A DNA stretch of 64,000 nucleotides, taken from assembly GCA_903840415.1 (NCBI GenBank), contig CAIMFY010000110.1, positions 1 through 64,000 of the forward strand. The letters run 5' to 3'. This DNA comes from an uncultured Opitutia bacterium (GTDB lineage: Bacteria; Verrucomicrobiota; Verrucomicrobiia; Opitutales; Opitutaceae). Position numbers and translations under genes: made by a program. Positions 1 through 8,590 of this stretch are shown here, piece after piece. Positions within the stretch are counted from its first letter, which is position 1, and each line of letters opens with the position of its first letter. Under the pieces are notes generated by a model. It saw only the letters and a program-made list of their open reading frames with translations. It did no database searches and had not been told where the DNA came from.

Positions 1-108
1 TATATCGAGACGTTTTACAACCCGACGAGACGCCACAGCTCGCTCGGTCAGATCTCACCTGTGGCCTACGAAATACAACAACAACCGAAAGACATCAAAG
101 CCGCCTGA
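1..108 (+). CDS. IS3-family transposase OrfB, C-terminal end only
   Basis: The reading frame is open from the first base and ends at a TGA at 106-108, giving the last 35 residues of a DDE integrase-type transposase. The motif FYNPTRRHSSLGQISPVAYE is the hallmark C-terminus of IS3-family OrfB proteins (rve domain), where the residues around the last catalytic Glu helix are followed by N-x-x-R-x-H-x-x-L. Only the tail is inside the window, so whether the element is complete cannot be judged. It lies next to vsr and a serine recombinase, in keeping with a mobile or genomic-island region. Confidence 0.85.
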   Translation, partial: YIETFYNPTRRHSSLGQISPVAYEIQQQPKDIKAA

Positions 109-140
109 ATTGGTGTCCATTCTTTCGAGGCAAGCCCAGT
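109..140 (+). repeat. Putative right terminal repeat of the IS element
   Basis: Immediately after the transposase stop the sequence ggtgtccattctttcgaggc and the following bases resemble the terminal inverted repeats of IS3-family elements, which normally lie within a few tens of bases of the orfB stop. The left end is outside the window, so the inverted partner cannot be seen and the exact boundary is uncertain. Confidence 0.35.
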
Positions 141-180
141 TACCTGTTTAGGGTGCGGCAAGAAAAATTCACGGACTTGT

Positions 181-597
181 TCACTGGGGAACCAAGAACT
201 TACGCACTCTCCTGACTAATCTCGCCGCTCGTTTCTTGACGAGGTCATGTTCCCAGACCCGCAGGATGCGCCAGCCTTTGGCTTTGAGCTTCCGATTAAC
301 TTCCCGGTCACGCTGCCGATTGCGAGCTATCTTGCGTTGCCAGAATAAACGGTTGGCGTGGGGCCTGTGCCCATGAATTGGGCAACCATGCCAGAAGCAG
401 CCGTCCACGAACACAGCCAGACGCTCCTTCTGGAAAATGAAGTCAGGTCTGCCGACAAGTTTTGAACCTCTGCGCCAGCCCGTGATGCGGTTGGCGCTGA
501 ATATCGCCACCAACCGCAACTCTGTGCTCTTATTTCCGGCGCCCCTGATACGGGACATCCGCTCGGAACGTTCGGGCTTGGAAAGGAAGTCGGCCAT
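181..597 (-). CDS. vsr: Very short patch repair (Vsr) endonuclease
   Basis: This is a 138-residue protein of the Vsr family, which nicks DNA 5' of the T in T:G mismatches that arise by deamination of 5-methylcytosine. The N-terminus (MSRIRGAGNKSTELRL, about residues 14-29) is the typical family start. The core GRPDFIF holds the likely metal-binding Asp at residue 52. VFVDGCFWHGCP (62-73) holds His70 and the cysteines of the structural zinc site, and the C-terminal GWRILRVWEHDL is also conserved. Length is close to the usual 135-155. Vsr genes normally lie beside a Dcm-type cytosine methyltransferase, and none is visible here. The gene diverges from the serine recombinase, with an AT-rich gap of about 130 bases between them, and both probably belong to the same island. 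Confidence 0.9.
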   Translation of the reverse strand: MADFLSKPERSERMSRIRGAGNKSTELRLVAIFSANRITGWRRGSKLVGRPDFIFQKERLAVFVDGCFWHGCPIHGHRPHANRLFWQRKIARNRQRDREVNRKLKAKGWRILRVWEHDLVKKRAARLVRRVRKFLVPQ

Positions 598-729
598 AAT
601 GGGCGGAAGGAGCTTACGAAACCGATGAAATTACATAACAAGCTAAGGAGTAAAATCTAAAGTAAAAAACAACACTATTTCTTTAAATATCGTGTTGCCC
701 TTGATGGATGTTGGCGCCAATCTTTTGTC

Positions 730-1419
730 ATGAAAGAGAAGGTTAAGGCGTTCTCGTATCTGAGGACTTCGGGAAAAGGCCAAATTGGCAACGGCGGGTT
801 TCCTCGTCAGCGCGATGCGGTGAACCGTTACGCAAAGGCCAACCGCATTGTCATCGTGCAGGAGTTTAGTGACGAAGCCGTGAGCGGCACCACAGACGCG
901 ATGGACCGCCCCGGCCTGACTGACCTATTCGTGGCGCTGAACGCCAATGGGGTACGGACCGTTATCGTGGAGAATGCCACCCGCCTTGCTCGTGACCTAA
1001 TGATTTCGGAAATCATCCTAGGGGAGTTCCGCAAGATTGGCGTTCGGGTTGTGAGTGCAGACGGCGGCTTCGATATATGCCAAGAGAATGAAGACCCGAG
1101 CGGAAAACTCATCCGCCAAATTTTAGGTGCGGTTGCCGAGTGGGAAAAATGCGCCTTGGTCCAGAAGTTGCGCGCCTCCCGTCTTCGCATTCGTCGCGCT
1201 GGTGGAAGGTGTGAAGGCAAAAAACCATACGGTCACACCCCCGAGGAGGCCAAGGTTGTGGATTCGATTGTGGAGTATCGGAAGTCAGGAATGAGCTATG
1301 TCGCCATTGCCGGGCAGTTGAACGCCAGCGGCGTCAAATCTCGCTCGGGCAAGGCGTGGCATCCGACTCAGGTTCAACGGGTGCTGATGCGCAGCAAATC
1401 AACCAAGGTTGCCGCATGA
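730..1419 (+). CDS. Serine recombinase (resolvase/invertase family)
   Basis: This 229-residue protein carries an N-terminal resolvase domain (about 5-150) and a short C-terminal DNA-binding part. The motif FSYLRTSGKGQ places the nucleophilic serine at residue 14. The conserved arginines of the active site fit ATRLARD (about 83-89). The C-terminus (about 165-220) looks like a helix-turn-helix of the Recombinase type, with the K.A.WHPTQVQRVL ending seen in that family. It is much shorter than the large integrases of about 500 residues, so it is more likely a resolvase or invertase than the integrase of a big island. Two small genes follow and the first overlaps its stop codon, suggesting one transcription unit. 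Confidence 0.9.
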   Translation: MKEKVKAFSYLRTSGKGQIGNGGFPRQRDAVNRYAKANRIVIVQEFSDEAVSGTTDAMDRPGLTDLFVALNANGVRTVIVENATRLARDLMISEIILGEFRKIGVRVVSADGGFDICQENEDPSGKLIRQILGAVAEWEKCALVQKLRASRLRIRRAGGRCEGKKPYGHTPEEAKVVDSIVEYRKSGMSYVAIAGQLNASGVKSRSGKAWHPTQVQRVLMRSKSTKVAA

Positions 1420-1706
1420 ACCACCCAGAGAACCACAGCCAGTTTGTGAAGTTCAGGCGGTTGCCTGCCCCGGCGAATTGCTCCGTTCATGCAACCGTCT
1501 ATGCGGAGCAGGGCTTGAATGTTACAAACTTCGAGGTGGAGCACTACGCGAGACTCTGGGGGCGCAAGGTTACCGAGATTCGTTTTGAAACGTACAAGGG
1601 CGATATATTGCCAGTGATTGTGTTCAGCGGCGGTCTTTCCGCTGCGGTTTATTGCGACCCAGAGTGCAACGCGCCGGGATATCTCGGAATTGATTGGGCA
1701 ATCTGA
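1416..1706 (+). CDS. Small hypothetical protein coupled to the recombinase
   Basis: The ATG at 1416 overlaps the recombinase stop (ATGA), which is why I prefer it over the in-frame upstream start at 1356; that gives 96 residues. No signal peptide, membrane helix or known motif is visible. The sequence is mixed, with two cysteines near the C-terminus (CDPEC spacing). The arrangement indicates translational coupling with the recombinase, so it could be an accessory factor or simply island cargo. I do not recognise the family. Confidence 0.6.
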   Translation: MNHPENHSQFVKFRRLPAPANCSVHATVYAEQGLNVTNFEVEHYARLWGRKVTEIRFETYKGDILPVIVFSGGLSAAVYCDPECNAPGYLGIDWAI

Positions 1707-1713
1707 ACCACCA

Positions 1714-1998
1714 ATGACCGTCACCCATTACATCGCTGAGTTCACCGACGCCGACGGCAAGCAGTTCGTGGGGGAGGTCTTCTGGGACAAGTACCACCAA
1801 CGCCAATTGCAGGTCACAATTTGTCCAAGGCTCGATGAGCACATGCTGGATTATCCCATCTGGAAAAGTTCGGGGATTTACCGAATTCAAAACCGTGCCG
1901 AGATGGAGAAGATGGTAACCAAACTAGAATCCAAAGCATCCAAGCTGGGCCTGAGCTTGGAGTCGGAGAGGGTGACTCCGTTTGCTCCAAAAAAGTGA
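1714..1998 (+). CDS. Small hypothetical protein, third gene of the recombinase unit
   Basis: The reading frame from the ATG at 1714 gives 94 residues and starts 7 bases after the previous stop, so the three genes are probably transcribed together. The protein is soluble by appearance, with charged residues and a helical C-terminus rich in Glu and Lys (EMEKMVTKLESKASKL). No family is recognised. An in-frame start at 1618 would extend it into the previous gene and seems less likely. Confidence 0.55.
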   Translation: MTVTHYIAEFTDADGKQFVGEVFWDKYHQRQLQVTICPRLDEHMLDYPIWKSSGIYRIQNRAEMEKMVTKLESKASKLGLSLESERVTPFAPKK

Positions 1999-2959
1999 AA
2001 AGGTGGTGTATCTTCCGACGATGGCGACCTTTCCCAGAAACATTGTCCAATCGAACGCCGATTAATTCGAAGATGAAGAATCGCAATTAGCGCATTTCTC
2101 CTCGTAAAACCTTTAAATTACGTGTCAAATGTGCGGGCTGGCAGCGGGGTTGCGGATAGTGCCACTATGGTGCCATTATTTTGGCATTTTGGTGCAAAAA
2201 TGTGCATTCATGTGCCGATAGCTACCTCTTAAAGAAAATCCATTAAGCCTAAAACACAAGGCTCAGAAGCCTGTGCCTTACGGTGTAGCGGTTCGAGTCC
2301 GCTCCCGGGCACCAACTCGTTTTCAGAGGTAAAACGGGTTGGTTTTTACGAAAGGTGATTTCGGACAAAAAGGGCGAATGTTGACGAATTTCAGTCAACA
2401 TTTAGCCAACATTTTGGACGGGCGTTTGCCGCTGGCTCGAGACGGGCAGTGCTCAGATGGAGCAGCGCGCTGCTGGCGGGCGGGCACTGGAGCAACTTAA
2501 GAGGAGACTGGGGCGACGGCGCCGTCTCGTCTGTTACACAGGCGTGATGCAGCCGACCTAGCCCCCGCGAGGAGATGACTTGGTTGTGTTCTGTTGCGGC
2601 CGTAGCCCTGCCCACTCTCGCGCATCGGCCGGCTCCACCAACTCGTGATAGTGCCGATCGATCACCTATTCGGTAGTGCCACCTTCGCGCGCTACCTTTG
2701 CGTCATTGGTCAAGATCTGACGACGGCTATCCCGGCGTTTACTCGGGTCACCGCAGCGTCGCAAGATAAGGCGATTCTCAATTTGGCTCGGCAGCTTGCC
2801 GCAGCGGCTGATCAGTATTATCTAGAGAATGGATGCTCGACTGTGCATCCAGCGATCTTATCGGGCCTACGTCGGCGACCCCAGGTGTTTTTGCACAAAC
2901 CGTAGTAGCAGAAACGGAATACTCACTTCCATTCGCCAAGCCATGGCGCCACGACGGGC
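1999..2959. other. Long non-coding stretch at the island boundary
   Basis: About 960 bases without a convincing gene. The first 250 are AT-rich compared with the rest of the window. The stretch contains the tRNA-Leu 3' fragment (listed separately), a 7-bp inverted repeat TGTTGAC/GTCAACA at 2379-2400, and an 11-bp direct repeat CACCAACTCGT at 2310-2320 and 2636-2646. A GTG-initiated 86-residue open frame at 2645-2905 has no recognisable features and I do not call it. Confidence 0.6.
2262..2314 (+). tRNA. 3' half of a tRNA-Leu (CAG-like), probable integration-site remnant
   Basis: The segment ends in a complete T-arm and acceptor strand. The T-stem AGCGG (2287-2291) pairs perfectly with CCGCT (2299-2303) around the loop TTCGAGT. 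It is followed by the acceptor half CCCGGGC, discriminator A and an encoded CCA (2304-2314). Before it is a long variable arm and CTCAGAA, which fits an anticodon loop with CAG (leucine). Upstream there is no D-arm and no GCCCGGG acceptor partner, so the 5' half is missing. Integrases often use tRNA 3' halves as attachment sites, so this is best read as one end of an integrated element. Confidence 0.7.
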
Positions 2960-3886
2960 CTACTGCGGCAGCTCATCCAAGACGCCGTGCAGCACCTTGG
3001 CGGTGTTGGCAAAAACCTCCCCCAAGTCGCCAATCTTGATCGTATTCGGGCCGCGCTGGCCGCCGGCGAGATCACTGAGGCCGCGGATCACCAGAAGCGG
3101 TTTTTCGTTGGCCCAGCACACTTGGGCATAAGCGGTCGATTCCATGTCGAGGCAGCGCGCCTGCCAGACCCGGAAGACCCACTCGCGGTATTTGGCATTA
3201 TCGAGAAAAACCGTTCCGGAGACGCCTACTCCGCCCATCGTGACGTGCACGCGCTGGCCCGATTTAGTCAACATTGGTAATTTAGGCAGGGCCCTGCGGG
3301 CCGCATCGAGCAGGGCCGCATCGGCCGGGAAGTCGGGCATCGCCTGCGGTTTCTCCAAGCCGGTGCGGACCACCCGGACGCTCATGGGGAAAACCATGCC
3401 GAAATTCTCTAGCTTATTGGCGGCGACAAAAGCCGGCTGGATGTAGCCGCCCTGGCCGTCCTCGTTCAGGTAGGCCGCCTCAGCGTGGTAGGCCCATCGT
3501 TCGGGGATGACAACATCGCCGACTTGGAGAGCGGGATCGATGCCGCCGGCGATGCCGGCAAAGAGCACGTGCGTTATCGGAAAATGATCGAGGGCAAACT
3601 GCAGCTGGAAGGCCGCGTTCACCAAACTCGATCCCGCCTGAAAGATGATCACGTCATGGCCGTCCACCACGCCACGGTCAAACCGCACGCCCTGCAGAAT
3701 GATGGTGGAAAAGCCGTTAGGCTTTGCATTGACGCCGAACTCTTGGTGCAGGGCCGCCAGCTCGAACGGAAAGGCTCCGAGCAGCGCGATCAGCGGCTTC
3801 GCTTCCGGGGCGCCGAGCGGGGCAGTCGCGCCGGAGAGCGAAGTGGAAAACAATACGATCAGGCCCAGACGGAAATGAAATTTCAT
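2960..3886 (-). CDS. Exported nucleoside phosphorylase/nucleosidase family protein
   Basis: The product has 308 residues from the ATG at 3886; a start 30 bases upstream is possible but would place charged residues before the signal sequence. A signal peptide (MKFHFRLGLIVLFSTSLSG) is followed by a PNP_UDP_1 domain of the kind found in MTA/SAH nucleosidases. LLGAFPFELAAL is the first strand and substrate Glu region. LFAGIAGGIDP is the glycine loop. CLDMESTAYAQV is the ribose-binding Met-Glu motif, and RGLSDLAGG holds the catalytic Asp. Cytoplasmic MTA/SAH nucleosidases are about 230 residues and lack a signal peptide, so this one probably acts in the periplasm on salvaged nucleosides. The exact substrate cannot be told from sequence. 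Confidence 0.8.
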   Translation of the reverse strand: MKFHFRLGLIVLFSTSLSGATAPLGAPEAKPLIALLGAFPFELAALHQEFGVNAKPNGFSTIILQGVRFDRGVVDGHDVIIFQAGSSLVNAAFQLQFALDHFPITHVLFAGIAGGIDPALQVGDVVIPERWAYHAEAAYLNEDGQGGYIQPAFVAANKLENFGMVFPMSVRVVRTGLEKPQAMPDFPADAALLDAARRALPKLPMLTKSGQRVHVTMGGVGVSGTVFLDNAKYREWVFRVWQARCLDMESTAYAQVCWANEKPLLVIRGLSDLAGGQRGPNTIKIGDLGEVFANTAKVLHGVLDELPQ

Positions 3887-3985
3887 GTCCCTCGCGCGCA
3901 GCATGAGGCAGGCCAATGACTGCCATTTTCAGGCGACCGGCGCGCCGAGGCATCCAGACCCCCCTCCTTTTTTTCTTTTGAGGGG

Positions 3986-4429
3986 TCAAAAAAACTTATG
4001 CGGTCGCTCGGTGTTAGAATTCGACGTGGCCACCGATGCGTTCGCGCGTTTGAAACCGCCGTCCCGAAGATGGTGCCTTTGGGGTGCCGCGTTGCTCGGG
4101 AGTATATCAGCGGCTGCAGTGGCGTTGCCGTTGTTCGCCGAATAGTAGCTCATCGCACCTTGATCCACATTCACCGGGCTGGCGCCGATCAAAAACAATC
4201 CCGTGGGAAAATAGTCTGGCAAGCCTGTGGCGCTCGCAAAGGGCCCCAAGGTCGTGCCATTGACGTGGATGACTTGCGCCACCGGATCCCAAGTCAGGCT
4301 GCCGCTCTGCTTCCAATACGTAATGTTGTCGCGAGGCGGGACATAGTTGGGGCGCGAGCCATAGTTGTGATAGTAGCTCACGCCGGTGGTGATCGTCGAC
4401 GAACGGAACGGCGAATAGGCATGATCGAA
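3986..4429 (-). pseudogene. Remnant of an unidentified protein gene
   Basis: The frame is open on the minus strand from just below a TAA at 4430-4432. No ATG lies near the expected start; the only candidate is a GTG at 4381, which would give 131 residues. The composition is protein-like (SYYHNYGSRPNYVPP, TWDPVAQVIHVNGTTLGPF), rich in Asn, Thr and Tyr like surface or pseudopilin-associated proteins. The end of the frame (HHLRDGGFKRANASVATSNS) looks like read-through sequence. I read it as the tail of a decayed surface-protein gene, though an intact short gene cannot be excluded. Confidence 0.35.
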
Positions 4430-4473
4430 TTAGCCTTCGTCGCGTATCGCGGAGAGTCTACCCAGAGAAAGCG

Positions 4474-6012
4474 TCATTCAAGCGCCGCAGTGACTTCTTC
4501 ATCATCGAGCTTGTGGTCAGGGTGGCGCATCAACAACACGAGCGGCAAAGCTAGCAGTGCGATGATAAACATGATGTAGAAATCGTCGAGAAACGCGACC
4601 AACGCCGCCTGTTTCGTGACGAGAGCATCGAGCATTGCCCTGCCGGTAACCGTCCCGGGATCGAGCATGTCTGGCAGATGCTGCATCGGCGCACGGAACG
4701 GTTGGATGTATTCTGAGAGCGACGCGTGGATCTTGTGGGTGTTCTGTCCAAGCAGAAAAATCATCACCGAAATTCCGATGCTGGAGCCGATGTTGCGGGA
4801 CAGGCTGAACAGCGCCGTGCCCGAAGTCCGGAGATCAGCGGGAAGCGATGAAAAGGTGATGACGCTCATCGGAATGAAAATAAATCCGAGTCCGAGACCC
4901 TGAATGACACCCGTTGAGACCAGCATTGACGGCGTCACATCCAGGGAGAACCGGCTCATCTGCCACAGAGCCACTGCGGTGAGGACAAGTCCCAGTGCCA
5001 CCATCCAACGCGCATCCACCCGGGCTAATAGGCGCCCGACAATCATCATGGCCACCATTGTGCCGATGCCCCGGGGCGCCAAGAGGATGCCCGCATCGAG
5101 GACCGGATAACCCAAAAGCGTTTGCAGGAACGGCGCGAGCAACGCCAGGGTTGCCAGCAGGATCACGCCGATCACAAAAATAAAAATGATTCCGGTGACA
5201 AAATTTCGGTCCCGGAAGAGACGCAGATCCAGGAACGTGCGCTCGGCGGTCAGGTTGTGGACCACGAAAAGATAGGCCGCGAGTCCGGAGCACGCCGCCT
5301 CGATCATGATTTCCGGCGAATCGAACCATTCGAGTTGTTCGCCGCGATCGAGCATCATCTGCAGCGACCCAATCGCCAGCGCCAGAGTGATGAATCCAAA
5401 CCAGTCAAAAAAGAGTCCCGGGGTCGCCTCCGTGCGCTTCATGTAGGCGACCAGACCCAAAATCGTCAGCACGCCCACCGGCAAATTGATATAAAAAACC
5501 CAACGCCAGTTGTAATATTCCGTCAGCCAGCCGCCGAGGGTCGGACCCAGAATTGGCCCGACCATCACGCCCACACCCCATAGCGCCATGGCGGAGCCAT
5601 GCTGCTCTTTCGGGTATTCATCGAGCAGCACCGCTTGGGAAAGGGGCACAAGCGGCGCGCCGAAAACGCCCTGGAGCAACCGGAACAGAACCATCTCATC
5701 CAGATTGGTGGCCATGCCGCACAGCAGCGAGGTGGCCGTGAACCCAGCAACCGAGAGTAGGAAAAAATTCTTTCGCCCCCAGCGCGCCGACAACCAACCG
5801 GTTGCGGGCATCATGATGGCGGCCGTGACAATGTAGGAAGTCAGGACGAGGTTGATCTGATCCTGCGACGCGGAAAGGCTGCTCTGCATATACGGCAGCG
5901 CGACATTGGCGATCGTCGTGTCCAAGGCCTGCATGATCGTCGCCAGCATCACGCAGATCGTGATGGCGCCGCGATGCGACGGGGCGGAAACTGCCGGGGT
6001 CGACGCGCCCAT
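4474..6012 (-). CDS. MFS drug efflux permease, DHA2 (EmrB/QacA-like) family
   Basis: This 512-residue inner-membrane protein has about 14 hydrophobic helices, the usual DHA2 length and topology. Helix 1 carries LDTTIANVALP, the DHA2 signature. WLSARWGRKNFFLL is the loop 2-3 antiporter motif, and GVGVMVGPILGPTLGGWL is the drug:H+ antiporter motif in helix 5. It starts one base after the HlyD-family gene stop and is the last gene of the tetR-tolC-hlyD-MFS operon. With its neighbours it should form a tripartite pump spanning both membranes, driven by the proton gradient. Substrates are unknown; EmrAB-like pumps export hydrophobic toxic compounds. Confidence 0.93.
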   Translation of the reverse strand: MGASTPAVSAPSHRGAITICVMLATIMQALDTTIANVALPYMQSSLSASQDQINLVLTSYIVTAAIMMPATGWLSARWGRKNFFLLSVAGFTATSLLCGMATNLDEMVLFRLLQGVFGAPLVPLSQAVLLDEYPKEQHGSAMALWGVGVMVGPILGPTLGGWLTEYYNWRWVFYINLPVGVLTILGLVAYMKRTEATPGLFFDWFGFITLALAIGSLQMMLDRGEQLEWFDSPEIMIEAACSGLAAYLFVVHNLTAERTFLDLRLFRDRNFVTGIIFIFVIGVILLATLALLAPFLQTLLGYPVLDAGILLAPRGIGTMVAMMIVGRLLARVDARWMVALGLVLTAVALWQMSRFSLDVTPSMLVSTGVIQGLGLGFIFIPMSVITFSSLPADLRTSGTALFSLSRNIGSSIGISVMIFLLGQNTHKIHASLSEYIQPFRAPMQHLPDMLDPGTVTGRAMLDALVTKQAALVAFLDDFYIMFIIALLALPLVLLMRHPDHKLDDEEVTAALE

Positions 6013-6013
6013 T

Positions 6014-7099
6014 TTAATCCTGCCGGTCGGAGCCGAAGAGATCGCCGAGGGTGCGGACGTGGCCAGTATCGATCCTCACCTCTGCGCTCATTCCGGCGCG
6101 AAGCGGACGGGCCGCATCATGGGCGCCGACTGAAATGCGAACGGGAATTCGCTGCACGACTTTGACCCAGTTGCCCGCGGCATTCTGGGCGGGAATGAGC
6201 GCGAACTCGGCGCCGGTCGCCGGACCGATCGCCTCCAGCCGTCCCTGCAATTCATGCTGCGGGTAGGTGTCGATCTCGATTCCCACCGGATCGCCGGTTT
6301 TCACGTAGGTGAGTTCGGTTTCCTTAAGGTTGGCCTCAATCCAGATATCATCGTTGGCGACCAGACTGAAGGCCGGCTGGCTTGCGGCCAGATATTTGCC
6401 GACCGGAAGATTGCTCAGATTGGTGATCGTGCCGGCGATGGGCGCCTTGATGATGGTTTTTTCGACATCGCGCTCGGCGGCCGCCAATTCCGCCTGGGCA
6501 GCGGCCACCCGAGCGCTCTTGGTGTCAGGCAGTTCCGGATCACCGTTGAGCGAAGCGAGCACCATGGTGGCGTCTTGCTGGAGAACATATACGTGTTTGC
6601 GCGCGAATTCCACGGCGTGCCGGGCTTTGTCGAGGTCGGCCTCGGTCGAGACATTGCCCGACGCCAGCGTTTCCTGCCGCTGTAGTTCGCGCGCGGCAAA
6701 CGCGATCTGTTCCTTGGCTTCTTCGACGAGGGCGAGTTTCTGGCGGTAGGTAGCGCGCAAGGTGGCAAGCTCCGTGCGAACGGAATTCAGACGCGCACGC
6801 GCCTCATCGACCCGGATGCGGTATAACGAATCATCCAGGCGAAAGAGCAGGCGACTCGCCGCGACCTGTTCGTTGTCCCGCACACCTACTTCCACCACGC
6901 TCCCCGCCACTTCGCTGGTGATCGTGAGTTTGTTGGCGTGAACATAAGCGTTGTCGCTCGTCACGATCCGGCCGCCATGAAGATAGAGGTAAACACCGAT
7001 CACGACGAGCAGCACCGGTCCACCGATGAGCAGGCCGCGGCGTAGGGCTCCACGACTCGGTTGGCGAGGGCGCGCATTTTCTTTAGCAGGTGGATTCAT
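6014..7099 (-). CDS. HlyD/EmrA-family membrane fusion protein
   Basis: The product has 361 residues. A short cytoplasmic N-terminus is followed by one membrane helix (LLIGGPVLLVVIGVYLYL, about 24-41). Next come the first half of the barrel-sandwich hybrid (TSDNAYVHANKLTITSEVAG), a long alpha-helical hairpin (about 85-205, rich in Glu, Ala and Arg), the second half (KAPIAGTITNLSNLPVGKYL) and beta-barrel regions. The hairpin length and single helix are typical of EmrA-type adaptors. It lies between the tolC-type gene and the MFS permease gene, starting 132 bases after the former ends and stopping one base before the latter begins. It should link permease and outer-membrane channel in the periplasm. 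Confidence 0.92.
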   Translation of the reverse strand: MNPPAKENARPRQPSRGALRRGLLIGGPVLLVVIGVYLYLHGGRIVTSDNAYVHANKLTITSEVAGSVVEVGVRDNEQVAASRLLFRLDDSLYRIRVDEARARLNSVRTELATLRATYRQKLALVEEAKEQIAFAARELQRQETLASGNVSTEADLDKARHAVEFARKHVYVLQQDATMVLASLNGDPELPDTKSARVAAAQAELAAAERDVEKTIIKAPIAGTITNLSNLPVGKYLAASQPAFSLVANDDIWIEANLKETELTYVKTGDPVGIEIDTYPQHELQGRLEAIGPATGAEFALIPAQNAAGNWVKVVQRIPVRISVGAHDAARPLRAGMSAEVRIDTGHVRTLGDLFGSDRQD

Positions 7100-7231
7100 A
7101 AATATGGGTGGTGAAAATTAGGTGTAGGTCGGTTTCGCAACGATCGCGGGCCGGGAATTGGGGCGGTTGGCCCGACCGATTTCGCGGCGTGGCGGCCCTG
7201 TTAAATTTAGATTTGCTCGGATTCTCTAGTT

Positions 7232-8590
7232 TTATTCGGGGACCGAGGTGGTGCCCGTCACCGCGAGCAGTCGCGCGGCGCTGACCGCGTAGTCATGCTG
7301 GGCCTGAGACTGATTCGAGCGGGCTTCGGTCAGCGCCGATTGAGCCGCGAGCACGTCGAGCTGATTGGCCGTCCCGGCGGACAATCGAGCTTGGGCCAGC
7401 CGCAGGCTTTCGGCCGCTTCTTCAACCACCTTCGCCGCTGACGCGAGGAGATCTGCGGCTTCCGCCACGGCGCGGTGCGCATTCCGAACCTCAAGATCGA
7501 TGCGGAGTATCAGTTCGTCCTGCACCGCCACCGCCTGCGCCGCTTGTGCGGTCGCTTGCTTCACGCGTGCCTGGTTCGCCCGACCGTCGAAAATCGACCA
7601 GTCGACCTGCGCGCCGAGCGTGAGGCCATTCAGTGTCTCGCCGAGACTGTTCGAATAGGTGGCCTTTCTCAGCGCATACCCGCCGACCAAACTCACTTGG
7701 GGTTGCTGGCCGGACTTCGCCAGTTTGATGTCTTCCTGGCCTGCCGAAATGATCCGCTCATTGGCCAGCAATTCGGGGCGATGGGCACGCGCGGCGTGGA
7801 TCGCGTCAGCCAAACCAAGGGTAACCGGCGGCACGGAAAGTTGTCCCTGCACTTCCAACTCCGTCTCGCCATCGTCGGTCGGTTCGACGGTTGCACCGAG
7901 CACGGTCCGAAGCGCATCCTGGTGGGCGCGGTAGGCGTTGTTGGCGCGGATGTGCGCCGGGCGGGCGTTGGCGACCGCGACGCTGGCTCGCAACACATCG
8001 AAATCGGATCCGGTCCCGGCTTTTCGCCGCACCCGCGCTTGCTCGACTTCCCGTTCCAAAACCTGAACGGCTTCCTCTTGCACCTTGATTTGTTCCCGTG
8101 CGAGCAACACGTCGAAAAAACTTTCTTCGACCGCAAAAATGGTCCGATTGACCGCGCCGGTCATTGTGTTCCGAGCGGCATCCAGCCGCTCCTGGGCGCT
8201 GCGCCGACGCGCATCCACGCCGCCGCCTGAGTAGACCAGTTGCCGAAACGCGACGCCAACCTGGCAGGCGTTTGGATCTGGCTTCGGCACTTGGTCGAAG
8301 CCAGGGATACCTTCAAACTGCCGTGGCTCCGAATAAGCAAACGAGCCGCTGAGGCCAACGCTCGGTAGTCGCAGTGCGTTCGCCTCCAACAGCACTCCGT
8401 CCTGCCGCGCCAATTGCTCCCGCATGCCGCGCAATCCCGGGTTGTGTTCAAGCGCGTAGCTCAATGCAGCGGGCAGGGTCAGCGGACGTGGCAGCGGTGC
8501 GACGGTTGCAGCCAGTGCGACACCGGAGAGTGCCAGGCAAAGCGTTAGCCCGAATCGTGTCGGGCTGGCAAATCGTGATTGGGTGGGCAT
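7232..8590 (-). CDS. TolC-family outer-membrane efflux protein
   Basis: The product has 452 residues with an N-terminal signal peptide (SPTRFGLTLCLALSGVALAA). Two OEP repeats follow, each beginning with helical segments such as LTLPAALSYALEHNPGLRGM and VTLGLADAIHAARAHRPEL, the recurrent TolC-family start. PQVSLVGGYALRKA is the outer beta-strand region. It should form the trimeric outer-membrane and periplasmic tunnel of the pump encoded downstream. It is the second gene after tetR, with a 143-base gap that holds no other gene. Confidence 0.92.
   Translation of the reverse strand: MPTQSRFASPTRFGLTLCLALSGVALAATVAPLPRPLTLPAALSYALEHNPGLRGMREQLARQDGVLLEANALRLPSVGLSGSFAYSEPRQFEGIPGFDQVPKPDPNACQVGVAFRQLVYSGGGVDARRRSAQERLDAARNTMTGAVNRTIFAVEESFFDVLLAREQIKVQEEAVQVLEREVEQARVRRKAGTGSDFDVLRASVAVANARPAHIRANNAYRAHQDALRTVLGATVEPTDDGETELEVQGQLSVPPVTLGLADAIHAARAHRPELLANERIISAGQEDIKLAKSGQQPQVSLVGGYALRKATYSNSLGETLNGLTLGAQVDWSIFDGRANQARVKQATAQAAQAVAVQDELILRIDLEVRNAHRAVAEAADLLASAAKVVEEAAESLRLAQARLSAGTANQLDVLAAQSALTEARSNQSQAQHDYAVSAARLLAVTGTTSVPE

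Noticed and set aside
2645-2905. 86-residue open frame with a GTG start
   Set aside because: No ribosome site, signal or motif is seen, and it lies in the non-coding boundary stretch.
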